Source: Sulfotelmatobacter sp049792875 (GTDB lineage Bacteria > Acidobacteriota > Terriglobia > Terriglobales > Acidobacteriaceae). From it: a stretch of DNA of 64,000 nt. Under the pieces are notes generated by a model, which saw only the letters and a program-made list of their open reading frames with translations, made no database searches and was not told the origin of the DNA. The position numbers and the translations under genes were made by a program. Location: the NCBI GenBank assembly GCA_049792875.1, contig JBARBI010000031.1:1-64000 (forward strand). Reading direction: 5' to 3'. Shown here piece after piece: positions 45,549-53,707 of the stretch. The first letter of the stretch is position 1, and every line of letters begins with the position of its first letter.

Positions 45549-46418
45549 ATGGACATCTACGAACAGATTGTCGCGCTTCGCCGCGGAGGACGCCGCGGAG
45601 CAGTGGCCACTATCGTCAACGTGCGCGGGTCGATTCCGTCGTTCAAAACGGCGAAGATGCTGGTGCGCGATGACGGATCGATTGTGGGCACGATTGGGGG
45701 CGGATGCGTGGAGGCCGACGTCTGGCAGGCGGCGCGGGAAGTCATGGAGTCGGAGAAACCCCGGACCTTAAAGTTTGACTTGAACCAGGACCCGAAGTAC
45801 GACACGGGCCTGGTCTGCGGCGGGACACTGGAGGTTTTTGTGGAGCCGGTATTACCTCCAGCATTACTTTATGTTTTCGGTGCAGGTCACGTTTCATTAA
45901 ACCTTTGTCAGGCCGCAGCAAATGCCGGCTTTGATGTGATCGTGACCGACGACCGGTCCTCGTATACGACCAAGGAACGCTTCCCGGCCGCACGCGAGGT
46001 GCATGCCCTCGATTTTGAGGAAGCTACCCAGACGCTGGACCCGAACGAATCTTCCTACATCGTGATCGTGACGCGCGGCCACCGCGATGACATGCGCATC
46101 CTGCGCTGGGCGGTGCAAACCCGGGCGCGCTACGTGGGGATGATCGGATCGAAGCGCAAGGTCATCGAGATCTTCAAGGCTCTGCGGAACGAAGGCGTGC
46201 CCGCACATCTGTTCGATCGAGTGCATGCGCCCATCGGGCTCGACATTGGGGCGGTCACGCCCGAGGAGATTGCGGTTGCCGTTACGGCGGAGTTGATCGC
46301 GGTGCGCAGGCACGCCAGCGCCACGCTGCCGCATCTGAGTTGGTTTAAGGGATCGCGCGAGGAGACAGACGCAGACTCGCCGGCCAAGGCACTGGAGGAG
46401 AAGGACCACAGCCTCTGA
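45549..46418 (+). CDS. XdhC/CoxF-type molybdenum-cofactor insertion protein
   Basis: The 289-residue protein has the N-terminal XdhC/CoxI domain (ATIVNVRGSIPSFKTAKMLV and GTIGGGCVEADVW, residues ~18-60) and a C-terminal Rossmann domain (LLYVFGAGHVSLNLCQAAANAGF, ~105-127). It loads sulfurated molybdenum cofactor into xanthine dehydrogenase or CO dehydrogenase family enzymes. The next gene on the same strand is a MocA-like nucleotidyltransferase, a functional partner. The molybdenum hydroxylase itself is not in the window. Confidence 0.88.
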   Translation: MDIYEQIVALRRGGRRGAVATIVNVRGSIPSFKTAKMLVRDDGSIVGTIGGGCVEADVWQAAREVMESEKPRTLKFDLNQDPKYDTGLVCGGTLEVFVEPVLPPALLYVFGAGHVSLNLCQAAANAGFDVIVTDDRSSYTTKERFPAAREVHALDFEEATQTLDPNESSYIVIVTRGHRDDMRILRWAVQTRARYVGMIGSKRKVIEIFKALRNEGVPAHLFDRVHAPIGLDIGAVTPEEIAVAVTAELIAVRRHASATLPHLSWFKGSREETDADSPAKALEEKDHSL

Positions 46419-46584
46419 AGGGCTGGTCAAGCCTCGACTTGCCGCTTCTGACTGAAACGGCGGTTAAGCTGTGCTCGACGGACAGCCCAAGGCGGCGGTC
46501 CTCCCATGAGATCTGGTCAGACTGGGACCCGCCACAGCACTTGGGCTCACTGACTTTCCCCGTGCTTTCTGCTATCTTCCGCAC

Positions 46585-47220
46585 ATGTCCCGCTCCCCGA
46601 GCTTTGCTGGAGTGATTCTGGCTGCGGGCGATTCCTCGCGCATGGGCACGGACAAGGCGCTGCTTCCGTGGCCACCGCAGGTCGTCGGGCAGGCGGTGTC
46701 GAAGGACACTTTTCTTTCTGCTGCGATTCGTTCGCTGACACTCTCCACCGACTTCATCCTGGTTGTAGTGGGAAAAAACGAGGCCGCCGTGGCGCCGGTC
46801 GCGTATGCCAACGGAGCATCGCTGGTGACGAACCCTGATCCCAGCCGCGGCCAGTTCAGTTCGCTGCAAGCGGGATTGCACGAGGTTCTGAATCGTGGCC
46901 GCGACGCTGCCGTCATCACCCTTGTGGATCGCCCGCCAGTCAGTTCGGCCACTGTGCAATTGTTGCGAGACGCCTTCGAATCCGCGCCACCGAATATTTG
47001 GGCCGTCGTGCCGGAGATTTCAGGAAAGCACGGGCACCCCTATCTTGCGGGCCGCGAATTGATTGAAGTGTTTCTGAACGAGGCGCCTACGTCCATGGCC
47101 CGCGAGGTCGAGCACCGCTATCACGACCATATCTTGTACGTGGCCGTAAGTGATCCTTTTGTGGCCCTGAACATTAACACTCCCGAGGACTACGCTGCGT
47201 TGCTCACTAAATCTCAGTAA
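46585..47220 (+). CDS. MocA-like nucleotidyltransferase for molybdenum cofactor
   Basis: The 211-residue protein starts with GVILAAGDSSRMGTDKALLPW, the NTP-binding motif of MobA/MocA, and has ITLVDRPPVSSATV and GHPYLAGRELIEV typical of MocA (CTP:molybdopterin cytidylyltransferase). It would attach CMP to molybdopterin for XdhC-delivered enzymes. It lies 166 bases downstream of the XdhC-like gene; an IS element begins about 195 bases downstream. Confidence 0.85.
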   Translation: MSRSPSFAGVILAAGDSSRMGTDKALLPWPPQVVGQAVSKDTFLSAAIRSLTLSTDFILVVVGKNEAAVAPVAYANGASLVTNPDPSRGQFSSLQAGLHEVLNRGRDAAVITLVDRPPVSSATVQLLRDAFESAPPNIWAVVPEISGKHGHPYLAGRELIEVFLNEAPTSMAREVEHRYHDHILYVAVSDPFVALNINTPEDYAALLTKSQ

Positions 47221-47430
47221 GAACTTGGGAGCGTGCCTCACGGTCTGAAGCCGGGCCCTTCCCAAAAGGCAGCCATGGTTGTAGTCATCAAGGAAGTCCG
47301 CTGGATTTGAGCACGGTAGTCGCCGGGATGAAGCAGAGGGCGATGATGAGAACACTGACTACTGGCCTCGTGACCCGAAGCAGTAATACGCCGTGTTCTG
47401 AGCTTAATGGCTTCCATGAGAAGGCCGGTC

Positions 47431-47718
47431 GGAGTCAAGTGGATTCTTGTCTGTTTTTGTTAGGCACGTTTTGTTCTCCCGCCGAGTGGCCACTGTCGCC
47501 ATGCTTCCATCCGCACTCTCGAGGAGCGATTCGTTTCGCTCGGTGCATGTTGGGCGTTCTCAGTTCAGCCGGTGCTGCCATCTGATTGGCGCCCTGTGGT
47601 TCGGCTCTTTCCGAGTCGAACCTGGGCCAGGCCATTAACGCAGTCACCGAAACTCGGCTTTGGGCTTTGTCTTTTCTCTTCCTGGAATGATTTTGACTTT
47701 TGTTTTCGTCTTTTTGTT
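47431..47718 (-). ncRNA. Candidate bridge (seek) RNA region of the IS element
   Basis: This 288-base stretch follows the transposase stop and precedes the inverted repeat. It includes a strong hairpin at 47591-47627 (GCCC-N3-GGTTCGGCTC-loop-GAGTCGAACC-T-GGGC, two nested stems) and a smaller one near 47523-47540 (GAGCGATTCGTTTCGCTC). IS110-family elements carry a structured RNA that pairs with donor and target DNA, and in the IS1111 branch it lies downstream of the transposase. Exact RNA ends and guide loops cannot be assigned by eye. Confidence 0.45.
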
Positions 47719-48822
47719 TTATGCGGCTGCCGCCACGGTCGTTCGGCTGCTGTTGTGCAACGGTTCGTACACTTCTCCGCTCACCCACAGATGATGAAGC
47801 AACACCGTCAGCTTTCTCGCGGTCGCGACGATTGCTCGTTTCTTTCCGTTCCTTCCACCACGCTCGGCCAGCTTCAGGCCCCAGCGCCTGAGATCACAGT
47901 CGATGCCGAACGGCCCCAGGATGTGCTGCGCTCCCTGCACCAGCAGCGTCCGCAGATACGGATCGCCCTCCTTGCTGATATGCAGCTGGGGCTCGCTCTG
48001 TCCAGAGTTTCTCCGTCCCGGCTGTAGTCCCAGATAGCAGCCCACGTCGCGGCTCTTACCAAAACGATGCGGATCTTCCAGCGTCAGCATATAGGTCAGC
48101 GCGATCAGTGTGCCCACGCCCTTGATCTGCTTCAGCAGCGCCACCTTCGGATACCTCTGCTGCGCCAGATTCTCGATGTGATCGTTGTATTCCACGATGC
48201 GCTCGCTCAGCGACTCGATTGCGTTCAACAGGGGTTCCAGTGCGGCTTGCAGTTCCGGACTCAAGCTTTCCGCTTTCTCCGGATTCATGTTGCGCACGTT
48301 GCAGCCGCGCAAGCGTTCCCCGTAACTCTTGGCCAGCCCGCGAGCTGTGTTCACCAGCCCGGTTCGTGCCCGCACCAGCCCTGCGCGCGCTCGAATCATC
48401 ATGAGATCCGCTTGCGCCTGTGCGCTGCGGTGTTTCACCGGATACAACAACTCGGGATCGATCCGCGCCAGCCGAGCCAGGGTCTGCGCATCCAGCCGAT
48501 CGTCTTTCTTGCGGCTCTCCCCGATCAGCCGCACCTTGCGCGCATTCGCCACGATCACTTCATGCCCCATCTCGCTGAGCAAGCGACTGATCCAGGGCGA
48601 ATGCGTCCCGATTTCCAGCGCGATGCGACTGCGCGCCATCGTGCCGAAGACTTCTTGCAATGCTTTCGCTGTCGTCCGCACTCGCTGCTCTAACTGGATC
48701 TGCCCAGCTTCATCCACCACGCAGTACCAACTGTTGCGATCTCCCAGATCCAATCCAATGGTCAGTTTCTGTTGAGAAATATTCCTGCTCTGCCGCGCTG
48801 CTGCGGTGCTAACCTTCTTCAT
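47719..48822 (-). CDS. IS110-family DEDD transposase/recombinase
   Basis: The 367-residue enzyme has the RuvC-like N-terminus with LTIGLDLGDRNSWYCVVDE (Asp), RIALEIGTHSPWISRLL (Glu) and KDDRLDAQTLARLA (Asp pair). A C-terminal IS116/IS110/IS902 domain with VGCYLGLQPGRRNSGQSEPQ and GDPYLRTLLVQGAQHILG follows. ATG 48822 follows AAGGAG and gives MKKVSTAAARQ. All catalytic motifs are intact and the frame is uninterrupted, so the element may be active. Confidence 0.93.
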   Translation of the reverse strand: MKKVSTAAARQSRNISQQKLTIGLDLGDRNSWYCVVDEAGQIQLEQRVRTTAKALQEVFGTMARSRIALEIGTHSPWISRLLSEMGHEVIVANARKVRLIGESRKKDDRLDAQTLARLARIDPELLYPVKHRSAQAQADLMMIRARAGLVRARTGLVNTARGLAKSYGERLRGCNVRNMNPEKAESLSPELQAALEPLLNAIESLSERIVEYNDHIENLAQQRYPKVALLKQIKGVGTLIALTYMLTLEDPHRFGKSRDVGCYLGLQPGRRNSGQSEPQLHISKEGDPYLRTLLVQGAQHILGPFGIDCDLRRWGLKLAERGGRNGKKRAIVATARKLTVLLHHLWVSGEVYEPLHNSSRTTVAAAA

Positions 48823-48903
48823 TGCCGGTCTCCTTTTTATCTGTGCCTTGAGCACGTCGATAACTTGGGAGCATACAGCATCCCGTCGGAGACCGGCCTT
48901 CTC

Positions 48904-49227
48904 ATCCCATCTGATTGCGACAGTTACGCACAACAGCCTATACTCTGGCGTAGTATTCGGACAGTCCACCCAGAATGCCTACAATGTAATTGGGGGTTCG
49001 GCATTGATGAGTTGGATCGCTCGCCTTTTCAAGTGCTCTCGACATCTCGACATTCCATTTACTGTCCTAAATGTGAAGAGCGAATCAGCCTAAGCGCAAT
49101 GTACCGCCAGGGCGCGATGTACTGCGACCACTGCGGAACTTGGCTCGCCACGAGTAACTGGCTCGCTGATGGCAGCTTTAATTGGGGCTTGGTGCTTGAG
49201 CGTCTGGCTGATCTTCTGATCTTCTGA
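48904..49227 (+). pseudogene. 5'-truncated zinc-ribbon protein gene next to the IS end
   Basis: An open frame runs from the IS end to a TGA at 49225-49227, without a convincing start. Its product has three cysteine pairs (CLQCNWG, CPKCEERI and CDHCGTWL), as in zinc-ribbon proteins, and a Trp-rich tail. The local base composition is less GC-rich than neighbouring genes. I infer that the IS removed or displaced the 5' part. An ATG at 49101 would give only a short remnant. Confidence 0.4.
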
Positions 49228-49401
49228 CAGATCTGGCTAACAAACGGCGCAAGGTTGTGATCAGCCTTGGTTACGTAAACCGACTCCTCTCCTGATTACA
49301 TACCTATTCCTGGAGGAAGCGAGTTCCTAGATAGCACGGATCATCCGGTTGATCAAAGGCAGAGCTTTCCCGTTGTCCAGAGCTCGGCCAAGCGTCTTCG
49401 T

Positions 49402-50169
49402 CTAGAGACCGGGGCTGCTCTGCATGATCCCGCCGTCAGCGAAAATTGTCGTTGCTGTTACGTAGCTGGCACCGTCCCCTGCCAGAAATGCAACCACGGT
49501 CGCGATTTCCTCGGGTCTGGCCATGCGGCCCAACGGGATGCTGCCGTTCAATTTCGCCAGCAAAACCGGATCTTTCATCGTTGATAGATTAATCGGCGTA
49601 GCGATCGCCCCCGGTCCAACACTTACGACGAGGATGTTGTGTGCGGCGAGTTCAACTCCGGCCGTACGGGTCAACATCCGCATGCCTCCTTTCGAGAGGC
49701 AGTATGCGGTATTGCCCGGCATCGGCCAATCCTCGTGTACGGATGAAATGTTAATAATGCGCCCGCCGCCGCCCTGTTTGATCATCTGTTTGGCCGCGAG
49801 TTGCGTAGCGAAAAAAGCGCTCTTCAGGTTCACGTCAAGCACTCGATCGTACTGTGCCTCGCTGGTGTCGAGGATCGAAGTGCGGGTCTCGATGCCAGCG
49901 TTATTGACCATGATGTCAATGTGCCCAAACTGGACAACCGCCGTATCTATGAGCCTTTGCAGGTCCCCGACCTTGCTGACATCGGCTTCGACCCCAAACG
50001 CTCGGTCTCCCAGCCCCGTAATTTGCTTTTCCAGTGCTTCCGTGGCCTCGCGATCAACCACGTAGTCAATCAGAATGCTTGCCCCTTGACGGGCTAGCTC
50101 GAGCGCGATAGCCATACCAATACCGCTGTTTCCGCCAGTGACGATTGCAACCTTATCCTTCAGCGACAT
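49402..50169 (-). CDS. Short-chain dehydrogenase/reductase (glucose 1-dehydrogenase-like)
   Basis: The 255-residue enzyme has the classic SDR set: cofactor TGGNSGIGMAIA (~residues 12-22), NNAG (~90), catalytic Ser in NISSVHEDW, and the Tyr-Lys pair in AYCLSKGG (~158-165). Its C-terminal half ends with ATTIFADGGIMQSSPGL. ATG 50169 follows GGAG at a seven-base gap. It uses NAD(P)H to reduce a sugar or ketone; substrate is not evident. The neighbours on both sides are on the plus strand, so it is monocistronic. Confidence 0.92.
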   Translation of the reverse strand: MSLKDKVAIVTGGNSGIGMAIALELARQGASILIDYVVDREATEALEKQITGLGDRAFGVEADVSKVGDLQRLIDTAVVQFGHIDIMVNNAGIETRTSILDTSEAQYDRVLDVNLKSAFFATQLAAKQMIKQGGGGRIINISSVHEDWPMPGNTAYCLSKGGMRMLTRTAGVELAAHNILVVSVGPGAIATPINLSTMKDPVLLAKLNGSIPLGRMARPEEIATVVAFLAGDGASYVTATTIFADGGIMQSSPGL

Positions 50170-50568
50170 GAAAGCTCCTCGTCCTCCCCAAGAAATCCAA
50201 AACACAAAATGACACGCGGAGTGCCAAGGACGTTCAATCCCGGATGATCGCTCCCTCTCCTTCGTGTTTGGGATCCCCCGTAAGAGCGACACGAAACTTC
50301 CGGGTGACGGGTTCCCGGTCAGTGGCCGAGCAAAAACAAAACGATTAGCCCTAAACTAGGCGTGGGTTTGTTGCGTCAGCAACTGGCAAAACTGACAATT
50401 GTAGGGAACACCTCAACACCCACGCTTGGTTACAACATCAATCGTGTGGTGGTTTTTCCCGTTGGCCTTTCGAATTTTCGCTGAAGCTGGGCTTAGACGA
50501 TTTCGTGCTCCCTGTCACTTTCGACAGTTTACCGGGCAGACACGAGGCTCATAGGCTGGTACCGCGCC
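50170..50568. other. Intergenic region with a nested inverted repeat
   Basis: The 400-base gap has no gene that I can support. GCGTGGGT (50360-50367) pairs with ACCCACGC (50418-50425), and inside it GTTGCGTCAGCAAC (50370-50383) forms its own hairpin. This could be a structured RNA or a repeat remnant. No promoter can be assigned. Confidence 0.35.
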
Positions 50569-51015
50569 ATGAACCAGCAGACCACCAGCCCCGCTGACGT
50601 AGGTTCGGCTCCTAGAATCCTGGCGATGATGGCTGCGGCGCTTGAAGTGACAGCCGGTTGTGCGCTGATCGCTAGTCCTGGTCTTGTCGTCCACTTGCTC
50701 ATAGGCGCCGGTCTCTCTCGTGGCGGCGTTGCGGTAGGTCGGGTGGGCGGATTCGGGCTTCTGTCTTTAGGGCTGGCGTGTTGGCCGACCGGGGGTGTCG
50801 TAAGCGTACGCGCCACTTCGGCTCTGTTTACCTACAATTTGCTGTCAGCTCTATATGTCGCCTATCTCAGTGTAGTCGGAGGTTTTGTCGGCTACCTGCT
50901 ATGGCCGGCGTGTGCTCTTCATGCCTTGCTGGCGCTCCTGCTAGCCCATCCAGCATATATGGCGGTTCGACGGGAATGGCTCGGCGTCCAGTTTCCAAAG
51001 ATCAGCGGGCGATAG
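50569..51015 (+). CDS. Small integral membrane protein of unknown function
   Basis: The 148-residue product has four hydrophobic segments (MMAAALEVTAGCALIASPGLVVHLL, GLLSLGLACWP, LFTYNLLSALYVAYLSVVGGFVGYLLW and LHALLALLLAHPAYMAV), short loops and few charged residues. I recognise no family, though four-helix proteins of this size are common among uncharacterised membrane proteins. It lies on the plus strand 200 bases before the HAD gene. Confidence 0.65.
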   Translation: MNQQTTSPADVGSAPRILAMMAAALEVTAGCALIASPGLVVHLLIGAGLSRGGVAVGRVGGFGLLSLGLACWPTGGVVSVRATSALFTYNLLSALYVAYLSVVGGFVGYLLWPACALHALLALLLAHPAYMAVRREWLGVQFPKISGR

Positions 51016-51220
51016 CCAAGGGAGATCGTTGGCGAAATATCGCGGTTACACGAATCAACCCCCTGGATCATGCAAAGCAATCCTTTAAGGGGTATACCTG
51101 GGGCTTCGATTTCCCAATAGGATTCGCCCCGTCCGACTTGGCGCATCGGAGGACGATTCTAGTCTCCCGATTCTGGGTGGGTTTGCACATCGCGGCCTGC
51201 GCACGTTATCGTCGAAGACC

Positions 51221-51943
51221 ATGAAGACTTTCAGGGCGCAGGCGCCGCACCTCACCAGACAGGAATTTCTTGCCTCCGTCCTGCAGTTGAAACCACATGT
51301 GGCGGCGTTTGATTGCGACGGTACCCTCTGGTCGGGCGACGCGGGAGAAAGATTCTTCGATTGGGAGATCAAGCAGGGCGTTGTTTCATCCGACGTCGCT
51401 CAAGCCATGCTTGCCCGTTATGCCGAATACAAAGCGGGCAAAGTCAGCGAAGACGACATGTGCGGCGAGATGGTTACGATGCATCAGGGAATCCCCGAGG
51501 CCGTGATGATGAAGGCCGCTGCCGATTTCATGGAACACAAGTTCCCCGGGCACATTTTTCCCGAGGTGCGCGAATTGGTCGGTCGTCTGCGCGAGAACGG
51601 CTGTGACGTGTGGGCCGTTTCGTCCTCGAACGAATGGGTCATTCGCGTGGGCATGAAGGCGTTCGGCATAGGGGAAGATCGCATCCTGGCTACAAAAGTC
51701 GAACTCGAAAACGGCATCATCACCGACCGCCTGGTCCGCATCCCGTCTGGTCCCGGCAAGCCCAAGGCGTTGCGCGAAGTAGTGAAGAAGGAGATCGACG
51801 CCGCCTTTGGCAATTCGCGTTGGGATGCTGACATGCTGGCGATCGCCAAGCATGGGTTCGCGGTAAACCCCAATCCTGACCTTGAGGCGGCAGCCCGCCA
51901 GCGTGGCTGGACCATCTACTTTCCCGACGGAACCCGGACGTAG
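51221..51943 (+). CDS. HAD-superfamily phosphatase (SerB-like)
   Basis: The 240-residue protein has HAD motif I FDCDGTLWSGD (~residues 30-40), motif II SSSNEW (~ 130-135), motif III region GPGKPKALREVV (Lys, ~177) and motif IV FGNSRWDADML (~ 198-208). The cap between motifs I and II is helical, as in phosphoserine-phosphatase-like enzymes. It hydrolyses a small phosphomonoester; substrate unknown. It is the first of a plus-strand run of six genes. Confidence 0.88.
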   Translation: MKTFRAQAPHLTRQEFLASVLQLKPHVAAFDCDGTLWSGDAGERFFDWEIKQGVVSSDVAQAMLARYAEYKAGKVSEDDMCGEMVTMHQGIPEAVMMKAAADFMEHKFPGHIFPEVRELVGRLRENGCDVWAVSSSNEWVIRVGMKAFGIGEDRILATKVELENGIITDRLVRIPSGPGKPKALREVVKKEIDAAFGNSRWDADMLAIAKHGFAVNPNPDLEAAARQRGWTIYFPDGTRT

Positions 51944-51999
51944 GCTCTACCACGCCCCTTGCGCCTACGATGGTAGCGTCGCATTACAATTTGAACTGT

Positions 52000-52359
52000 A
52001 TGTACTCGGCCCAACTGCTCGATCACTTCCAGAACCCGCGCAACCCAGGCGAACTGGCGAACGCCGACGCCACCGCGGAAATCGAGAACCCGGCCTGCGG
52101 AGACGTGCTTCGTCTAACGTTGAAAGTCCATTCCGGGCGCGTCGCAGAAATCCGGTTCAAGGCCAAGGGCTGCGTGCCGTCCATGGCATGCGCATCGGCG
52201 CTGACTGAACTGGTGGCTGGGCAGACTCTGGATGCAACTCGAGCGCTTGGCCGCGAGAAGCTGATCGCGGCGGTCGGCGGCTTGCCGCAGGCCTCGACGC
52301 ATGCCGCGCAACTGGCTTTGGACACGCTGTCTGCGGCGCTGCGCCAGCTGAGATCCTAG
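52000..52359 (+). CDS. IscU/NifU-type iron-sulfur scaffold lacking the third cysteine
   Basis: The 119-residue protein matches the IscU/NifU N-terminal fold: LLDHFQNPRNPGEL at the start, NPACGDVLRLTLKV (Cys1 with its Asp), and FKAKGCVPSMACASAL (Cys2). At the site of the third cluster ligand, IscU has GLPxxKxHC; here it reads GLPQASTHAAQLAL, so Cys is replaced by Ala. Two remaining ligands plus Asp may still hold a cluster, or the protein may bind metal only. ATG 52000 is chosen over an earlier in-frame ATG because it gives the standard start. Confidence 0.85.
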   Translation: MYSAQLLDHFQNPRNPGELANADATAEIENPACGDVLRLTLKVHSGRVAEIRFKAKGCVPSMACASALTELVAGQTLDATRALGREKLIAAVGGLPQASTHAAQLALDTLSAALRQLRS

Positions 52360-52363
52360 GACT

Positions 52364-53206
52364 ATGCCCGGCTCTCACACTCCGCGCCGCATTGCCTGCC
52401 TGCAGCCCAGCGCAACCGTCATTCTAGATGCCATCGGCGAACTCGGGCGGGTGGTGGCCTGCACGCGCTATTGCGCGGACGTTGTGCCTGAGGTCGCGGA
52501 CGGTTCGCGTATCATTCTGGCCGATTCATGGACGGCCGACACGGCGCAGATTGTCGCGGCCCGCCCCGATCTCGTGATCGCGGCGGTTCCCTATCAGGAA
52601 AAGGCCGTCGGAGAAATCCTAAGGGCAGGTGCGCGGTTTCTGGGGCTGGCTCCGAAGACCCTGGCGGATATTTACACCGACATCGCGACTATCGCGGGTG
52701 CGGTCGGAGCGATGGAGCGGGGCGAAGAGGTGATTCAATCCATGCAGCGCCCAATCGCCGATGTGCGCGCTCGAACGTCTGCCAGTGCCCGGCCCCGAGT
52801 CTGGTGTGAGGAGTGGGGCAAGCCCATCATCGCTTCGCAGCGGTGGGTGGCAGAATTGGTCGAAGCCGCGGGAGGAGACTATGCCGGCATGCCTGGGCGA
52901 CGGGCCTCGGCTGAGGACATCCTGCGGCTTGATCCGGAGGTCATCATCGCCGCATGGTGCGGCGCAGGCGACCGTGTTCCGCTGGCGAAGATCATTGGCG
53001 AGCGAAACTGGCAGCAGACCGCCGCAGCACTCTCTGGCCGCGTCTTCTGCGTCCGGGATGAATATCTGAACACTCCAGCGCCGACGCTCCTTCAGGGTTT
53101 GCAGGCGCTCGCCTTCGCGATCCACCCGGAACTCTTCCCTCGCACGAAAGGAATCCGGCAGATTACTGCCGTCCCGGCTTCCACAGCCGGGAATTCCCTG
53201 CGGTGA
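52364..53206 (+). CDS. Cobalamin-binding (BtuF/TroA-fold) protein without export signal
   Basis: The 280-residue protein has the periplasmic-binding fold of BtuF/FhuD proteins: IACLQPSATVILDAIGELGRVVACTRYC at the N-terminus, ADTAQIVAARPDLVIAA and AEDILRLDPEVIIAAWCGAG. Such proteins usually carry a signal peptide, but this one begins MPGSHTPRRIACLQPS with no hydrophobic leader, so it is probably cytoplasmic. No BtuCD transport genes are near. It starts four bases after the scaffold gene, which suggests co-translation. Confidence 0.8.
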   Translation: MPGSHTPRRIACLQPSATVILDAIGELGRVVACTRYCADVVPEVADGSRIILADSWTADTAQIVAARPDLVIAAVPYQEKAVGEILRAGARFLGLAPKTLADIYTDIATIAGAVGAMERGEEVIQSMQRPIADVRARTSASARPRVWCEEWGKPIIASQRWVAELVEAAGGDYAGMPGRRASAEDILRLDPEVIIAAWCGAGDRVPLAKIIGERNWQQTAAALSGRVFCVRDEYLNTPAPTLLQGLQALAFAIHPELFPRTKGIRQITAVPASTAGNSLR

Positions 53207-53221
53207 GTTAAGATTTTACCC

Positions 53222-53707
53222 ATGCCGGTCGCCCGCAGAATTGAAGAAGTCCGCAACGAACTCACTGAACTGGCTCGGACGACCCCTGGAGCCCAGATAC
53301 TCATGCAGGCAATGGTAAAGCTGCTGCATGATCGCATGCTGAAATACAACTGGGTGGGCTTCTACATGCTCGAACCTGGAGCGCAACCGCCCATGCTGGT
53401 TCTGGGCGCGTTCGAGGGGGCCATGACCCCACACACGCGCATTCCCCTCAATCAGGGCATCTGCGGCGCGGCCGCATCTAGCGGACAAACGGTTGTGGTC
53501 GACGATGTGAGCAAGGATCCGCGATACCTGGCGTGTTCGCTCGAAACCAAATCGGAGATCGTGGTGCCGGTGTTTGTCCACGGCAAGGTGGTGGGCGAAC
53601 TGGACATTGACAGCCACTTCCCTGCAGCTTTCACTCCCGAGCACCAGGACCTGGTACAGCACTGCGCGCGGCTGGTGGGGAAGAAGCTGGAAGCCTCCGG
53701 TTCATGA
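53222..53707 (+). CDS. GAF-domain protein, free methionine-(R)-sulfoxide reductase-like
   Basis: The 161-residue protein is a single GAF domain. It has LNQGICGAAASSGQTVVVDDV with the first conserved Cys (~ residue 81), and RYLACSLETKSEIVVPV with the second (~ 105), which correspond to the catalytic and resolving cysteines of fRMsr (E. coli YebR type). The HIAC of YebR is YLAC here. It would reduce free Met-R-sulfoxide using thioredoxin; the adjacent thioredoxin-fold gene overlaps it by four bases. Confidence 0.85.
   Translation: MPVARRIEEVRNELTELARTTPGAQILMQAMVKLLHDRMLKYNWVGFYMLEPGAQPPMLVLGAFEGAMTPHTRIPLNQGICGAAASSGQTVVVDDVSKDPRYLACSLETKSEIVVPVFVHGKVVGELDIDSHFPAAFTPEHQDLVQHCARLVGKKLEASGS

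Larger units (their letters stand above)
47416..48905. mobile_element. IS110-family (IS1111-type) insertion sequence
   Basis: ATGAGAAGGCCGGTC at 47416-47430 is exactly the reverse complement of GACCGGCCTTCTCAT at 48891-48905, a 15-bp inverted repeat around the DEDD-type transposase. Subterminal inverted repeats are typical of the IS1111 branch. The transposase gene is near one end (69 bases from the repeat), while about 285 bases of non-coding, structured sequence lie after its stop. The true termini may extend several bases beyond the repeats. The insertion disrupts the region between the MocA-like gene and a zinc-ribbon gene fragment. Confidence 0.8.
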
